A stretch of DNA of 64,000 nt from Mangrovimonas sp. YM274 (lineage in GTDB: Bacteria > Bacteroidota > Bacteroidia > Flavobacteriales > Flavobacteriaceae), in contig NZ_CP133091.1 of assembly GCF_030908385.1 (NCBI RefSeq), positions 1,322,501-1,386,500 on the forward strand, in the 5' to 3' direction. The position numbers and the translations under genes are program-made. Positions 53,154-61,137 of the stretch are shown here, in pieces. The stretch's first letter is position 1, and each line of letters begins with the position of its first letter. Under the pieces are notes generated by a model. It did no database searches and was not told the origin of the DNA. It saw only the letters and a program-made list of their open reading frames with translations.

Positions 53154-53185
53154 AAAAGCCAATTCAAATTAATGAATTGGCTTTT
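53154..53185 (+). terminator. Rho-independent terminator after the M56-amidase gene
   Basis: AAAAGCCAATTCA, loop AATTAA, TGAATTGGCTTTT. The stem is perfect and symmetric, so it may also end transcription of the converging beta-oxidation operon. Confidence 0.9.
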
Positions 53186-53227
53186 CTGCTTCTGTAAACT
53201 TAAAATTTTGAATTAGTCAGAACATAT

Positions 53228-55030
53228 TTAGAAGCAGTATTTATTTTCGGCAGTTACCTTTTCGGCAATACTATTGCGTAAGGCAACAATGTCTGGGTAG
53301 TTTGCGTATTTGGTGAAACGTTTCAGTCCCATCAACATCATGCGTTGCTCATCTCCTTGTGCAAATGAAATAATACCTTCACGTCCATTTTGCTCTATCG
53401 TGGTTACGGCGTGGTACAAATACAGTTTGGCCATGGCAATTTGTGAAGCTTGCGCGTCTTCTCCAAAGCGTTTGGCATTTTTCTCAGCTCTTAAAATAGC
53501 CGATTCCGCCATGTAGATTTCAATCAAAATATCAGATGCCGCCAACAACAATTGTTGATGTGCTTCCAAATCTGGCCCAAATTTTTGAACCGCAGCTCCA
53601 GCAACCATCAAGAACACCTTTTTCAGTTTGGCAATCATGGCCTTTTCTTCTGAAAGCAATTCTGAATAATCTGGGGTGTCAAACGAAGGAATACCCATAA
53701 GTTCCTCTTGTACCTTCATAGCAGGTCCTAATAAGTCCACATGGCCTTTCATGGCTTTTTTAATCAGCATACCCACCGATAACATTCGGTTGATTTCGTT
53801 GGTTCCTTCATAAATACGGGCAATACGGGCATCTCTCCAAGCAGCTTCCATTGGCGTGTCTTTAGAGAATCCCATACCTCCAAAAATTTGGATCCCTTCA
53901 TCGGCACAGTTTTGTACATCTTCCGATACGGAAACCTTCAAAATAGAACATTCTATGGCATATTCCTCGACACCTTTAAGCTCGGCTTCTTGGTGGGAAT
54001 TTCCGGCTTCCATTCTTAAGGCTATACGATCCTCAATATTTTTAGCAGCTCGGTAACAGGCCGATTCGCCTACATAGGCATTGGTAGCCATTTCTGCTAT
54101 TTTCATTTTAATAGCGCCAAAATTAGCAATAGGCGTTTTGAACTGCTTACGCTCGGTGGCATATTGTACCGCAGTGGTAGTAATGCGTCGCTGTGAATCC
54201 AAACAAGCGGCAGCCAATTTAATACGACCAATGTTTAAGGCATTCATGGCTATTTTAAAACCTTCTCCACGTCCAGCAAGCATATTTTCTACAGGTACTT
54301 CCGTATCACTAAAAAATACTTGACGTGTAGAGGAGGCATGAATGCCCAATTTGTGCTCTTCTTCCCCTAGGGAAATCCCATTATTAGGGTCGTTTTCAAC
54401 AATAAATCCAGTGATGTATTTGTCATCCTCTATTCGCGCAAATACAATGAACATATTACAGAAACCCGCATTAGAGATCCACATTTTTTGTCCGTTGATC
54501 TTATAGCTTTTCCCGTCCTCTGAAAGTTGGGCCGTCGTTTTTCCTGAATTGGCATCACTACCAGCACCAGGTTCCGTAAGGGCATAGGCTCCAAACCATT
54601 CCCCAGTAGCCAACCTAGGAACATATTTTTGTTTTTGTTCTTCGGTTCCATAAAGCGTGATAGGCATGGTACCTATCCCCGTATGTGCTCCAAAGGCCGT
54701 ACTGAAGGAACCTGTTCCACTGGAAATATAATCGCAGGTTAGCATGGTAGAGACAAAGCCCATACCAAGTCCACCATATTCTTCGGGAACGGCCACCCCT
54801 AAAAAGCCAAGTTCTCCAGCTTTTTTCATTACCTCTTCGGTTAGGGCATAATCCTTGGCCTCAAACCTAGGTTTATTGGGGATGATTTCACGGTCGTTGA
54901 ATTCCATAACCGCTTCCTTCATCATTAGTTGTTCCTCTGAAAAATCTTCAGGAGTAAACACGTCGTCACAGTTGGTTTCCTTAACCAAAAACTGTCCGCC
55001 TCTTAAAATATCTTTTTCTGTAGTTTCCAT
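53228..55030 (-). CDS. Acyl-CoA dehydrogenase (beta-oxidation, FadE role)
   Basis: A 600-residue flavoenzyme. The N-terminal domain includes VPEEYGGLGMGFVSTML, the middle domain AYALTEPGAGSDANSGKTTA and KMWISNAGFCNMFIVFARI, and the C-terminal domain IQIFGGMGFSKDTPMEAAWRDARIARIYEGTNEINR, with the catalytic Glu expected in YEGT. An extra C-terminal domain (after about 450) makes it longer than the classical 380-residue type. It oxidises acyl-CoA to trans-2-enoyl-CoA. It is last in the operon, after the four-helix-bundle gene. Confidence 0.94.
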   Translation of the reverse strand: METTEKDILRGGQFLVKETNCDDVFTPEDFSEEQLMMKEAVMEFNDREIIPNKPRFEAKDYALTEEVMKKAGELGFLGVAVPEEYGGLGMGFVSTMLTCDYISSGTGSFSTAFGAHTGIGTMPITLYGTEEQKQKYVPRLATGEWFGAYALTEPGAGSDANSGKTTAQLSEDGKSYKINGQKMWISNAGFCNMFIVFARIEDDKYITGFIVENDPNNGISLGEEEHKLGIHASSTRQVFFSDTEVPVENMLAGRGEGFKIAMNALNIGRIKLAAACLDSQRRITTTAVQYATERKQFKTPIANFGAIKMKIAEMATNAYVGESACYRAAKNIEDRIALRMEAGNSHQEAELKGVEEYAIECSILKVSVSEDVQNCADEGIQIFGGMGFSKDTPMEAAWRDARIARIYEGTNEINRMLSVGMLIKKAMKGHVDLLGPAMKVQEELMGIPSFDTPDYSELLSEEKAMIAKLKKVFLMVAGAAVQKFGPDLEAHQQLLLAASDILIEIYMAESAILRAEKNAKRFGEDAQASQIAMAKLYLYHAVTTIEQNGREGIISFAQGDEQRMMLMGLKRFTKYANYPDIVALRNSIAEKVTAENKYCF

Positions 55031-55048
55031 ATATTTAAAAGATTAAAG

Positions 55049-55072
55049 AAACAAGATTCAAGAGTCAAGACT
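55049..55072. repeat. Direct/inverted repeat copy, left of the four-helix-bundle gene
   Basis: AACAAGATTCAAGAGTCAAG shares the 13-mer TCAAGAGTCAAGA (55058-55070) with a copy at 56697-56709, in front of the thiolase gene. Related sequence, in inverted form, flanks the other end of the four-helix-bundle gene at 55436-55468. Confidence 0.7.
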
Positions 55073-55425
55073 CACTTGTCTAAACCAGATTGAAAACTTG
55101 AAATCATTTTTTGTAATTGTTTAATATTTTGTTCTAATTGATTAAATGTATTTTCCGAAAGATAACCTGCATTAAAAGCAATTATTAATTGAGTTTCCCA
55201 TTCAAATGCAGATCCTAAACTATCTTCCAAATATTTATTGAAATGCTTACCGCTACTTTTACTAGAGCCTTCGGCAATGTTTGAAGGGATAGAAACAGCA
55301 CAACGATTCATTTGAGAGGCAAGTCCAAACTTTTCAAAGTCAGGAAATGTTTTAGTAAGGCTATAGGTTTCAGAAACTAAAGTTATGTTGTCATTCCATA
55401 TTTTTAGCTTTTTGAAGTTGTGCAT
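55072..55425 (-). CDS. Four-helix-bundle protein (S23/IVP family)
   Basis: A 117-residue protein: LKIWNDNITLVSETYSLTKTFPDFEKFGLASQMNRCAVSIPSNIAEGSSKSSGKHFNKYLEDSLGSAFEWETQL. This is the S23 ribosomal-associated family, typically encoded in intervening sequences of 23S rRNA genes but here, as often in Bacteroidota, free-standing. The function is unknown. It interrupts the beta-oxidation operon between the acyl-CoA dehydrogenase and thiolase genes and is bordered on both sides by short repeat copies, which suggests separate arrival. Confidence 0.9.
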   Translation of the reverse strand: MHNFKKLKIWNDNITLVSETYSLTKTFPDFEKFGLASQMNRCAVSIPSNIAEGSSKSSGKHFNKYLEDSLGSAFEWETQLIIAFNAGYLSENTFNQLEQNIKQLQKMISSFQSGLDK

Positions 55426-55435
55426 AAAGTCTTTT

Positions 55436-55468
55436 ATCTAGGTTCTTAGATCTTGATTCTTGGTTCTA
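55436..55468. repeat. Repeat copy, right of the four-helix-bundle gene
   Basis: It contains TCTAGGTTCTTAGATCTTGA, then TTCTTGGTTCTA. The decamer TCTAGGTTCT recurs at 56726-56735. The internal TTCTTG/CAAGA words link it to the left copy at 55049-55072. Confidence 0.65.
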
Positions 55469-55480
55469 TTTACCTCAGTT

Positions 55481-56671
55481 TTAATTAAAAAATTCAAAAA
55501 TTCCACAGGCACCTTGCCCTGTTCCCACACACATGGTTACAGCACCGTACTTGCCTTTCATATCACGTTTGCGCATTTCGTCAAACAATTGCACGGAAAG
55601 TTTGGCTCCTGTACATCCTAGTGGGTGTCCTAGTGCAATGGCTCCACCATTGACATTGACGATGTTTGGGTTCAATTCCAATTCGCGGATTACGGCTATG
55701 GATTGGGACGCAAAGGCTTCGTTAAGCTCTATAAGGCTGAGGTCTTCTTGTTTCAGACCGGCTTGTTTCAAGGCTTTTGGAATGGCTTTTACTGGGCCAA
55801 TTCCCATAATACGTGGTTCAACACCGGCAGCGGCGTAATTTACCAAACGTGCAATAGGCTCCAAGTTGAGTTCTTTTACCAAATCTTCGCTCATCACCAT
55901 TACAAAAGCAGCGCCATCGCTCATTTGTGAAGAGTTCCCTGCTGTTACGCTACCATCGGCAGCAAATACAGGTCTTAACCTAGACAAAGCATCTAGATTG
56001 GTATCCTTTCTTGGTCCTTCATCTTTGGTAACAGTATAGGTTTTTGAGGCCTTTTTACCATGTTCATCGATATAAACCTGTTCTACATTAATAGGGACAA
56101 TTTGATCCTGAAAGCGGTCTTCCGCCTGCGCTTTTAAGGCTTTCATGTGGGAATTAAAAGCAAATTCGTCCTGATCTGTTCTGGAGACTTTAAATTGCTT
56201 TGCAACGGCTTCAGCGGTTAATCCCATACCCCAATAGTAGTCTTCATGTCCAGCTTTGGCGGCAGCATAATCCGGCACCGGTTTGTAGCCACCCATAGGA
56301 ATGTAGCTCATACTTTCGGCCCCACCGGCAATAATACAATCGGCCATCCCAGCTTGGATTTTTGCCGTGGCAATACCAATGGTTTCAATACCAGAGGCAC
56401 AATAGCGGTTGACAGTCACACCCGGTACGTCTTCAATTTTCAATCCCATGAGGGAAATCAAGCGGCCCATATTAAGACCTTGCTCGGCCTCGGGCATGGC
56501 GTTTCCCACAATGACATCGTCAATACGGGTTTTATCAAATTCAGGGAGTTGGTCCATCATGTACTGTATGGTTTCCGCAGCCAATTCATCGGGCCTTTTA
56601 AAACGGAACACTCCTTTAGGGGCTTTCCCTACAGCGGTTCTATATCCTTTTACTATATATGCGGTTTTCAT
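55481..56671 (-). CDS. Acetyl-CoA C-acyltransferase (thiolase, FadA role)
   Basis: 396 residues from ATG 56671, where MKTAYIVKGYRTAVGK begins the thiolase fold; the longer frame to 56707 runs through the repeat and is not used. The nucleophile Cys is in VNRYCASGIETI, and the second-site motifs are GGAIALGHPLGCTGAKL and MCVGTGQGACGIF. It splits 3-ketoacyl-CoA to acetyl-CoA. It follows the HAD/ECH gene after a 69-base gap that holds another repeat copy. Confidence 0.95.
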   Translation of the reverse strand: MKTAYIVKGYRTAVGKAPKGVFRFKRPDELAAETIQYMMDQLPEFDKTRIDDVIVGNAMPEAEQGLNMGRLISLMGLKIEDVPGVTVNRYCASGIETIGIATAKIQAGMADCIIAGGAESMSYIPMGGYKPVPDYAAAKAGHEDYYWGMGLTAEAVAKQFKVSRTDQDEFAFNSHMKALKAQAEDRFQDQIVPINVEQVYIDEHGKKASKTYTVTKDEGPRKDTNLDALSRLRPVFAADGSVTAGNSSQMSDGAAFVMVMSEDLVKELNLEPIARLVNYAAAGVEPRIMGIGPVKAIPKALKQAGLKQEDLSLIELNEAFASQSIAVIRELELNPNIVNVNGGAIALGHPLGCTGAKLSVQLFDEMRKRDMKGKYGAVTMCVGTGQGACGIFEFFN

Positions 56672-56692
56672 GTTTTTTGTATTTAGATTTTT

Positions 56693-56742
56693 AGAATCAA
56701 GAGTCAAGAGATCTTGGTTCTTGTGTCTAGGTTCTATATTCT
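56693..56742. repeat. Repeat copy between thiolase and HAD/ECH genes
   Basis: Contains TCAAGAGTCAAGA (56697-56709), then ATCTTGGTTCTTG and TCTAGGTTCT (56726-56735). It thus combines both half-elements that border the four-helix-bundle gene, and looks like a complete copy of the element. It overlaps the last two bases of the HAD/ECH gene. Confidence 0.7.
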
Positions 56743-59149
56743 AATTGCGCAATGGTTTTCCTGTTTTCAGCATATGTTGAATGCGTTCTAACGTTTTACG
56801 TTCGGTACAGAGACTTAAGAAGGCTTCACGTTCTAGATCCAATAAATATTGTTCGCTAACCAATGACGCTTCTGATAAATCGCCTCCTGCCATCACATAG
56901 GCTAGTTTGGTGGCAATCTTTTTGTCGTGTTCCGAAATGTAATGACCCGCCTGCATAGAGTCAATTCCTACTAAGAACATACCCAAAGCTTGTTTTCCTA
57001 GCACCTTCACATCATTGCGTTTGATAGGTTGCGTATAACCTTGATCTGCCATAAGTCGGGCGTAGGCTTTAGCAGTAGCAATTTGTCGGTCTTTATTAAC
57101 CACTACTACATCTTTACCTTTTTGGAGCACGCCAAAATCAAAGGCTTCATAGGCCGAAGTAGACACTTTTGCCATACCAATAGCCATAAAATATTCTTGT
57201 AGGACATTCAATTCCACATCATTTTTTCTGAAGGTATCCGAAGCTCTCAAAGTCATTTCCTTGGAACCACCACCACCAGGGATGACACCTACACCAAATT
57301 CTACAAGTCCCATATAAGTTTCAGCAGCAGCTACCACTTTATCGGCATGAAGTGACAGCTCACAACCACCACCTAAAGTCATACCATGAGGGGCTGAAAT
57401 GGTTGGAATGGAAGAATAGCGCATGCGCATCATGGTATCCTGGAAATACTTGATGGCCATGTTTAATTCGTCGTATTCCTGTTCTACCGCCATCATAAAA
57501 ATCATACCAATGTTGGCGCCTACAGAGAAATTGGCTCCTTGGTTACCAATTACCAAACCATCAAAATCCTTTTCTGCTAGATCAATAGCCTTGTTGATTC
57601 CTGCCAACACATCACCACCAATGGTGTTCATTTTACTTTGGAATTCACAGTTCAAAATACCGTCACCCAAATCTTCAATCACCACGCCCGAGTTTTTAAA
57701 GACTACATTGGATTTCCGGATGTTATCCAAAATGATAAAGGCATCCTGTCCCGGAACTTTAAGTTGCGTTTTGGATGGAATATCGTAACAATAGGTGGCG
57801 CCATCTTTCACTGTGTAGAAGGAAGTGCTTCCTGAGGAAAGCATGTCACTAACCCAAGATGCAGGTTCCAAACCTTCTTGTTGCATCAATTCAATACCCT
57901 TGGCAAGCCCTATGGCATCCCAAATTTGAAACGGACCATGTTCCCAACCAAAGCCGGCTTTCATGGCGTCATCTATTTTATAGAGTTCATTGGTGATTTC
58001 GGGGATTCTATGGGATACGTAGGCAAACATGGCCGCAAAGTTCTTTCTATAGAATTCACCTGCCTTATCTTTACCAGATACCAGAATAGGGAAGCGGTCA
58101 ATAACTTTATCAACCGTTTTGGTAAGTTCCAAAGTGGCAAATTTTGCCGATTTTTTAGAACGGTATTCCAAAGTGTCCAAGTCCAAGGAAAGGATTTCAC
58201 TCGAGCCATCATCGGCTTTTACTTTTTTGTAGAACCCTTGGCCTGTTTTGCTTCCCAACCATTTGTTTTCCATCATGGTACTGATAAAGCCCGGAAGTTT
58301 AAATAGCTCATGGGCTTCGTCATTTGGACAATTCTCGTAAAGACCATTGGCTACGTGTACCAAGGTATCCAAACCAACCACATCTACCGTACGGAAAGTG
58401 GCCGATTTAGGTCTTCCTATCACGGGTCCGGTAAGTTTATCAACTTCCTCAATCGTCAAACCAAGTTCCTTAACTTGGTGGAACAAACTCATGATGCCAA
58501 AAATCCCGATACGGTTACCTATAAAGGCCGGTGTATCCTTAGCAACTACTGAAGTTTTTCCTAAGTATTGTTCGCCATAACCATTTAGGAATTCCAAGAC
58601 TTCAGGAGAGGTCTTAGGCCCAGGAATGATTTCGAACAATTTTAGGTAGCGTGCCGGGTTAAAGAAGTGCGTTCCACAAAAGTGTTTTTGGAAGTCTTCA
58701 CTTCGGCCTTCACTCATAAAATGGATAGGAATCCCAGAGGTATTGGACGTGATTAAAGTCCCTGGTGTTCTGTACTTTTCAAGGTTTTCAAAAACCGATT
58801 TTTTAATGTCCAAACGTTCTACAACCACTTCAATGATCCAATCGACATTGGCCACTTTGGCAATGTCATCCTCAAGATTTCCAGTTTGGATGCGGTTTGC
58901 AAAACTTTGGTGATATATAGGGGATGGCTTCGATTTTAGGGCCGCCTTTAAGGCATCGTTTACCAAACGGTTGCGCACGACAGCATCGTTTAGTGTGAGG
59001 CCTTTAGCTTTTTCGATGTCGTTAAGTTCTCTGGGAACAATGTCCAATAGTAGGACTTCAACGCCAATGTTGGCGAAGTGGCAAGCAATGCCGCTTCCCA
59101 TAATTCCAGAGCCTATAACGGCCACTTTTTTTATGATACGTTTGCTCAT
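56741..59149 (-). CDS. 3-Hydroxyacyl-CoA dehydrogenase / enoyl-CoA hydratase fusion (FadN type)
   Basis: An 802-residue bifunctional enzyme. The NAD-binding dehydrogenase comes first: VAVIGSGIMGSGIACHFANIGVEVLLLD, with FCGTHFFNPARYL and later DVVGLDTLVHVANGLY. The hydratase follows from about 500: LVIGNQGANFSVGANIGMIF and APHGMTLGGGCELSLHADKVVAAAETYMGLVEFGVGVIPGGGG, with the oxyanion-hole glycine and Glu positions. The domain order matches FadN of Bacillus rather than proteobacterial FadB. It performs hydration and oxidation in beta-oxidation. It lies 5 bases after marR. Confidence 0.94.
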   Translation of the reverse strand: MSKRIIKKVAVIGSGIMGSGIACHFANIGVEVLLLDIVPRELNDIEKAKGLTLNDAVVRNRLVNDALKAALKSKPSPIYHQSFANRIQTGNLEDDIAKVANVDWIIEVVVERLDIKKSVFENLEKYRTPGTLITSNTSGIPIHFMSEGRSEDFQKHFCGTHFFNPARYLKLFEIIPGPKTSPEVLEFLNGYGEQYLGKTSVVAKDTPAFIGNRIGIFGIMSLFHQVKELGLTIEEVDKLTGPVIGRPKSATFRTVDVVGLDTLVHVANGLYENCPNDEAHELFKLPGFISTMMENKWLGSKTGQGFYKKVKADDGSSEILSLDLDTLEYRSKKSAKFATLELTKTVDKVIDRFPILVSGKDKAGEFYRKNFAAMFAYVSHRIPEITNELYKIDDAMKAGFGWEHGPFQIWDAIGLAKGIELMQQEGLEPASWVSDMLSSGSTSFYTVKDGATYCYDIPSKTQLKVPGQDAFIILDNIRKSNVVFKNSGVVIEDLGDGILNCEFQSKMNTIGGDVLAGINKAIDLAEKDFDGLVIGNQGANFSVGANIGMIFMMAVEQEYDELNMAIKYFQDTMMRMRYSSIPTISAPHGMTLGGGCELSLHADKVVAAAETYMGLVEFGVGVIPGGGGSKEMTLRASDTFRKNDVELNVLQEYFMAIGMAKVSTSAYEAFDFGVLQKGKDVVVVNKDRQIATAKAYARLMADQGYTQPIKRNDVKVLGKQALGMFLVGIDSMQAGHYISEHDKKIATKLAYVMAGGDLSEASLVSEQYLLDLEREAFLSLCTERKTLERIQHMLKTGKPLRN

Positions 59150-59154
59150 TTAAT

Positions 59155-59604
59155 TTATGATCTTTCGTTTTGGTTAAATATTTTTTTGTTGGCTATCAAG
59201 TCGTTGATAGTTTCGGCAACTTCGTAGAAATGTGCCATTTTTTCTGCAGAAATATGTCGTTTGACCGTATCGTTAAATGTTAGTACACGGTCTTTGGACA
59301 ATTCCCTCTTTTCCTTTCCAAAAGGAGTGAGATGGATTAATACCCCACGGCCGTCGTTAGGGTTGGGTTTACGTTCAATGAGTCCACGGGTTTCCATGGT
59401 TTTTAAAATTCGAGATAAACTTGTGGCCTCCATACCCATTTTTGGGCCCAATGAGGTAGATGGTGTTCCTTTTTCAGGGTCTATGCTTAATAAGGTAAAA
59501 CCTGTGGCCATAGTTGTCTCAAATTTTGCAGCTTCATCATTATACATTTTGTTAACTGCCAACCAAGTGGTTCTCAGGACGTAGTCTATGGTTTTGTCTT
59601 TCAT
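59155..59604 (-). CDS. MarR family regulator of the beta-oxidation operon
   Basis: A 149-residue winged-helix protein with GTPSTSLGPKMGMEATSLSRILKTMETRGLIERKPNPNDGRGVLIHLT, the MarR DNA-binding helix and wing (NDGRGV). It is first in an operon with HAD/ECH, thiolase, the four-helix-bundle gene and acyl-CoA dehydrogenase. A 24-bp perfect palindrome lies just upstream and probably is its operator. Release by an acyl-CoA is plausible but not shown here. Confidence 0.93.
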   Translation of the reverse strand: MKDKTIDYVLRTTWLAVNKMYNDEAAKFETTMATGFTLLSIDPEKGTPSTSLGPKMGMEATSLSRILKTMETRGLIERKPNPNDGRGVLIHLTPFGKEKRELSKDRVLTFNDTVKRHISAEKMAHFYEVAETINDLIANKKIFNQNERS

Positions 59605-59623
59605 GAATAGTGTTTAGTTCTCT

Positions 59624-59631
59624 CAAATATA
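59624..59631 (-). promoter_or_regulatory. -7 element TATATTTG of the marR operon
   Basis: On the minus strand TATATTTG matches TAnnTTTG exactly and lies 19 bases before the ATG of marR. The palindrome at 59638-59661 begins 6 bases upstream of it, covering the spacer and -33 region. Confidence 0.65.
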
Positions 59632-59637
59632 ATAATT

Positions 59638-59661
59638 ATTTATTATGCATGCATAATAAAT
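59638..59661. promoter_or_regulatory. 24-bp perfect palindrome, probable MarR operator
   Basis: Each half is ATTTATTATGCA, giving a centre ATGCAT and no mismatch over 24 bases. It lies 34-57 bases before marR, overlapping the spacer and -33 region next to the -7 box. This is a standard position for MarR autorepression. Confidence 0.78.
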
Positions 59662-59674
59662 GGAAAAATTAACA

Positions 59675-59701
59675 TAAAAAAACACCTTGTAAAAAGGTGT
59701 T
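59675..59701 (-). terminator. Rho-independent terminator of the LuxR-type gene
   Basis: On the minus strand: AACACCTT, a short loop, AAGGTGTT, then a T-tract. The 8-bp stem lies about 100 bases after the stop at 59798. Confidence 0.85.
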
Positions 59702-59797
59702 CATATTTGTAGGAAATTGATTAAAGTTCTTTCAGTGAATTTTTGGATATCTAGGTTTGATGAGCACTATTTCCATGTATTTATGAAATCAGTGTTT

Positions 59798-60844
59798 TCA
59801 ATTTTGTTGGTAGGGGTAATCTTCTGTACAACCATGTTTCCGAAGTTTCACTCGCAATCTGTAAAAGTTGGTTTCAATGGTTCTTAGAGAAACACTTAAT
59901 AGGTCGGCCAGTTCTTTATGGGCTAAGTTAAAAGGTTGCAGGGCAGCATAAAGCTTTTCTGTTTTCGTTAAAAACTCCAATGATTCTATATTGGAAATAA
60001 CACTTTCATAGTCATTAATATGAGTTTGCTTGAAGTCGTTCCAATTCATAATCCTTTCTCCTTGATTGGAAAGAACGAACGGTTTGTTGTCAATAATTTT
60101 GGTTTCGTCTTGTTGGCTATAATCTTTTTGCCAATTACGCTTAAATCGAGTAATTAAAAACAACCAATTGGTATAAATGGCCAAGGTTATAATTAAAAGG
60201 GTCATTATTAAATTTGAAACCAAGGTTACGTAATACATTTGCTTAAAGACCTTGATGTCGTTGAAATACACCAAAATTGATATGAAAAAGAGGTTGTCTA
60301 AAATGTAATAGACAATAAAAAGAATACTGAACACCTTTTTATACACACCATCAAAGAGCTCGGGCCCTTTATTCACATTGATTTTTCTTAAATAATAAAT
60401 GAAAAGAGACAGCAGTGATATATTGTAGATTAACTGCACTATGGCGTTAATATGCATATTCTTGTTGGTAGGGTAGAAAATTAAATGCTCTGTGTCATCT
60501 TGGGCAATGAGGAGGTGTATGATAGCAAATCCAACCCCAATAAGCATGAGAAGTCCGAAATACTTAAAGATTTTAGATTTAGGAACCGATTTTCCAAAAA
60601 GTGCGGCACAAAATACGGGAGCCAATAAGGCGAAATTTTCATTTATGACCCCATAAAAATCTAAAACCATTAAAGATTGGTCGGTGTAGTAATATTCTAA
60701 ATACAACCACACTCCCAAAGAAGAAAAAAATAGAAACGAAAAGAACGTCAAGAATAATTCAAACGGCTCTTGCTTATTGCTTCTTACAATAAAGAGAATA
60801 AAACCAATGGCACTCAGGAAAAACGTCAAATGACTTAAAAACAT
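59798..60844 (-). CDS. Membrane-bound regulator: 7TM-like region with C-terminal LuxR-type HTH
   Basis: A 348-residue protein with about seven hydrophobic helices (1-235), beginning MFLSHLTFFLSAIGFILFIV. A linker follows, then a GerE/LuxR-type helix-turn-helix: LTKTEKLYAALQPFNLAHKELADLLSVSLRTIETNFYRLRVKLRK, with the recognition helix SLRTIETNFYRLRVKL. The layout, a membrane sensor and DNA-binding domain in one chain without kinase, is known in Bacteroidota. Ligand and targets are unknown. It is divergent from the large secreted protein gene, a candidate target. Confidence 0.85.
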   Translation of the reverse strand: MFLSHLTFFLSAIGFILFIVRSNKQEPFELFLTFFSFLFFSSLGVWLYLEYYYTDQSLMVLDFYGVINENFALLAPVFCAALFGKSVPKSKIFKYFGLLMLIGVGFAIIHLLIAQDDTEHLIFYPTNKNMHINAIVQLIYNISLLSLFIYYLRKINVNKGPELFDGVYKKVFSILFIVYYILDNLFFISILVYFNDIKVFKQMYYVTLVSNLIMTLLIITLAIYTNWLFLITRFKRNWQKDYSQQDETKIIDNKPFVLSNQGERIMNWNDFKQTHINDYESVISNIESLEFLTKTEKLYAALQPFNLAHKELADLLSVSLRTIETNFYRLRVKLRKHGCTEDYPYQQN

Positions 60845-60888
60845 GATTATAGTAGTTTTGTAGTAGTGTTACAGATACCTTCGAGTCC

Positions 60889-61089
60889 TTAAAAAATTAC
60901 ATTTACTTCATGATTTTTGATTGTAGGTTTCATGCTTCTTTTTGAAGGTCTACAAATACTTTTTTTAATCAAAACTGAAAAATACGACTGGCTTTCCAAA
61001 CTCATTTTGAGGTACTTTTTATTGGTTGAATATCGTGTTTTTTTCTGATGTAAGTCAAGAAAATAAATTAAGAGCTCAGTAAACTTCAT
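60889..61089 (-). CDS. Doubtful small gene, 66 aa
   Basis: An open frame from ATG 61089 reads MKFTELLIYFLDLHQKKTRY and stays basic, with no known domain. It lies in the gap between the LuxR-type gene and the secreted protein. No ribosome-binding site or conserved neighbour supports it, and it may be chance. Confidence 0.2.
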   Translation of the reverse strand: MKFTELLIYFLDLHQKKTRYSTNKKYLKMSLESQSYFSVLIKKSICRPSKRSMKPTIKNHEVNVIF

Positions 61090-61137
61090 AGCATGTTGAT
61101 TACTAGCTGAAAAAATAAATAGCAAAAATTAAATACA

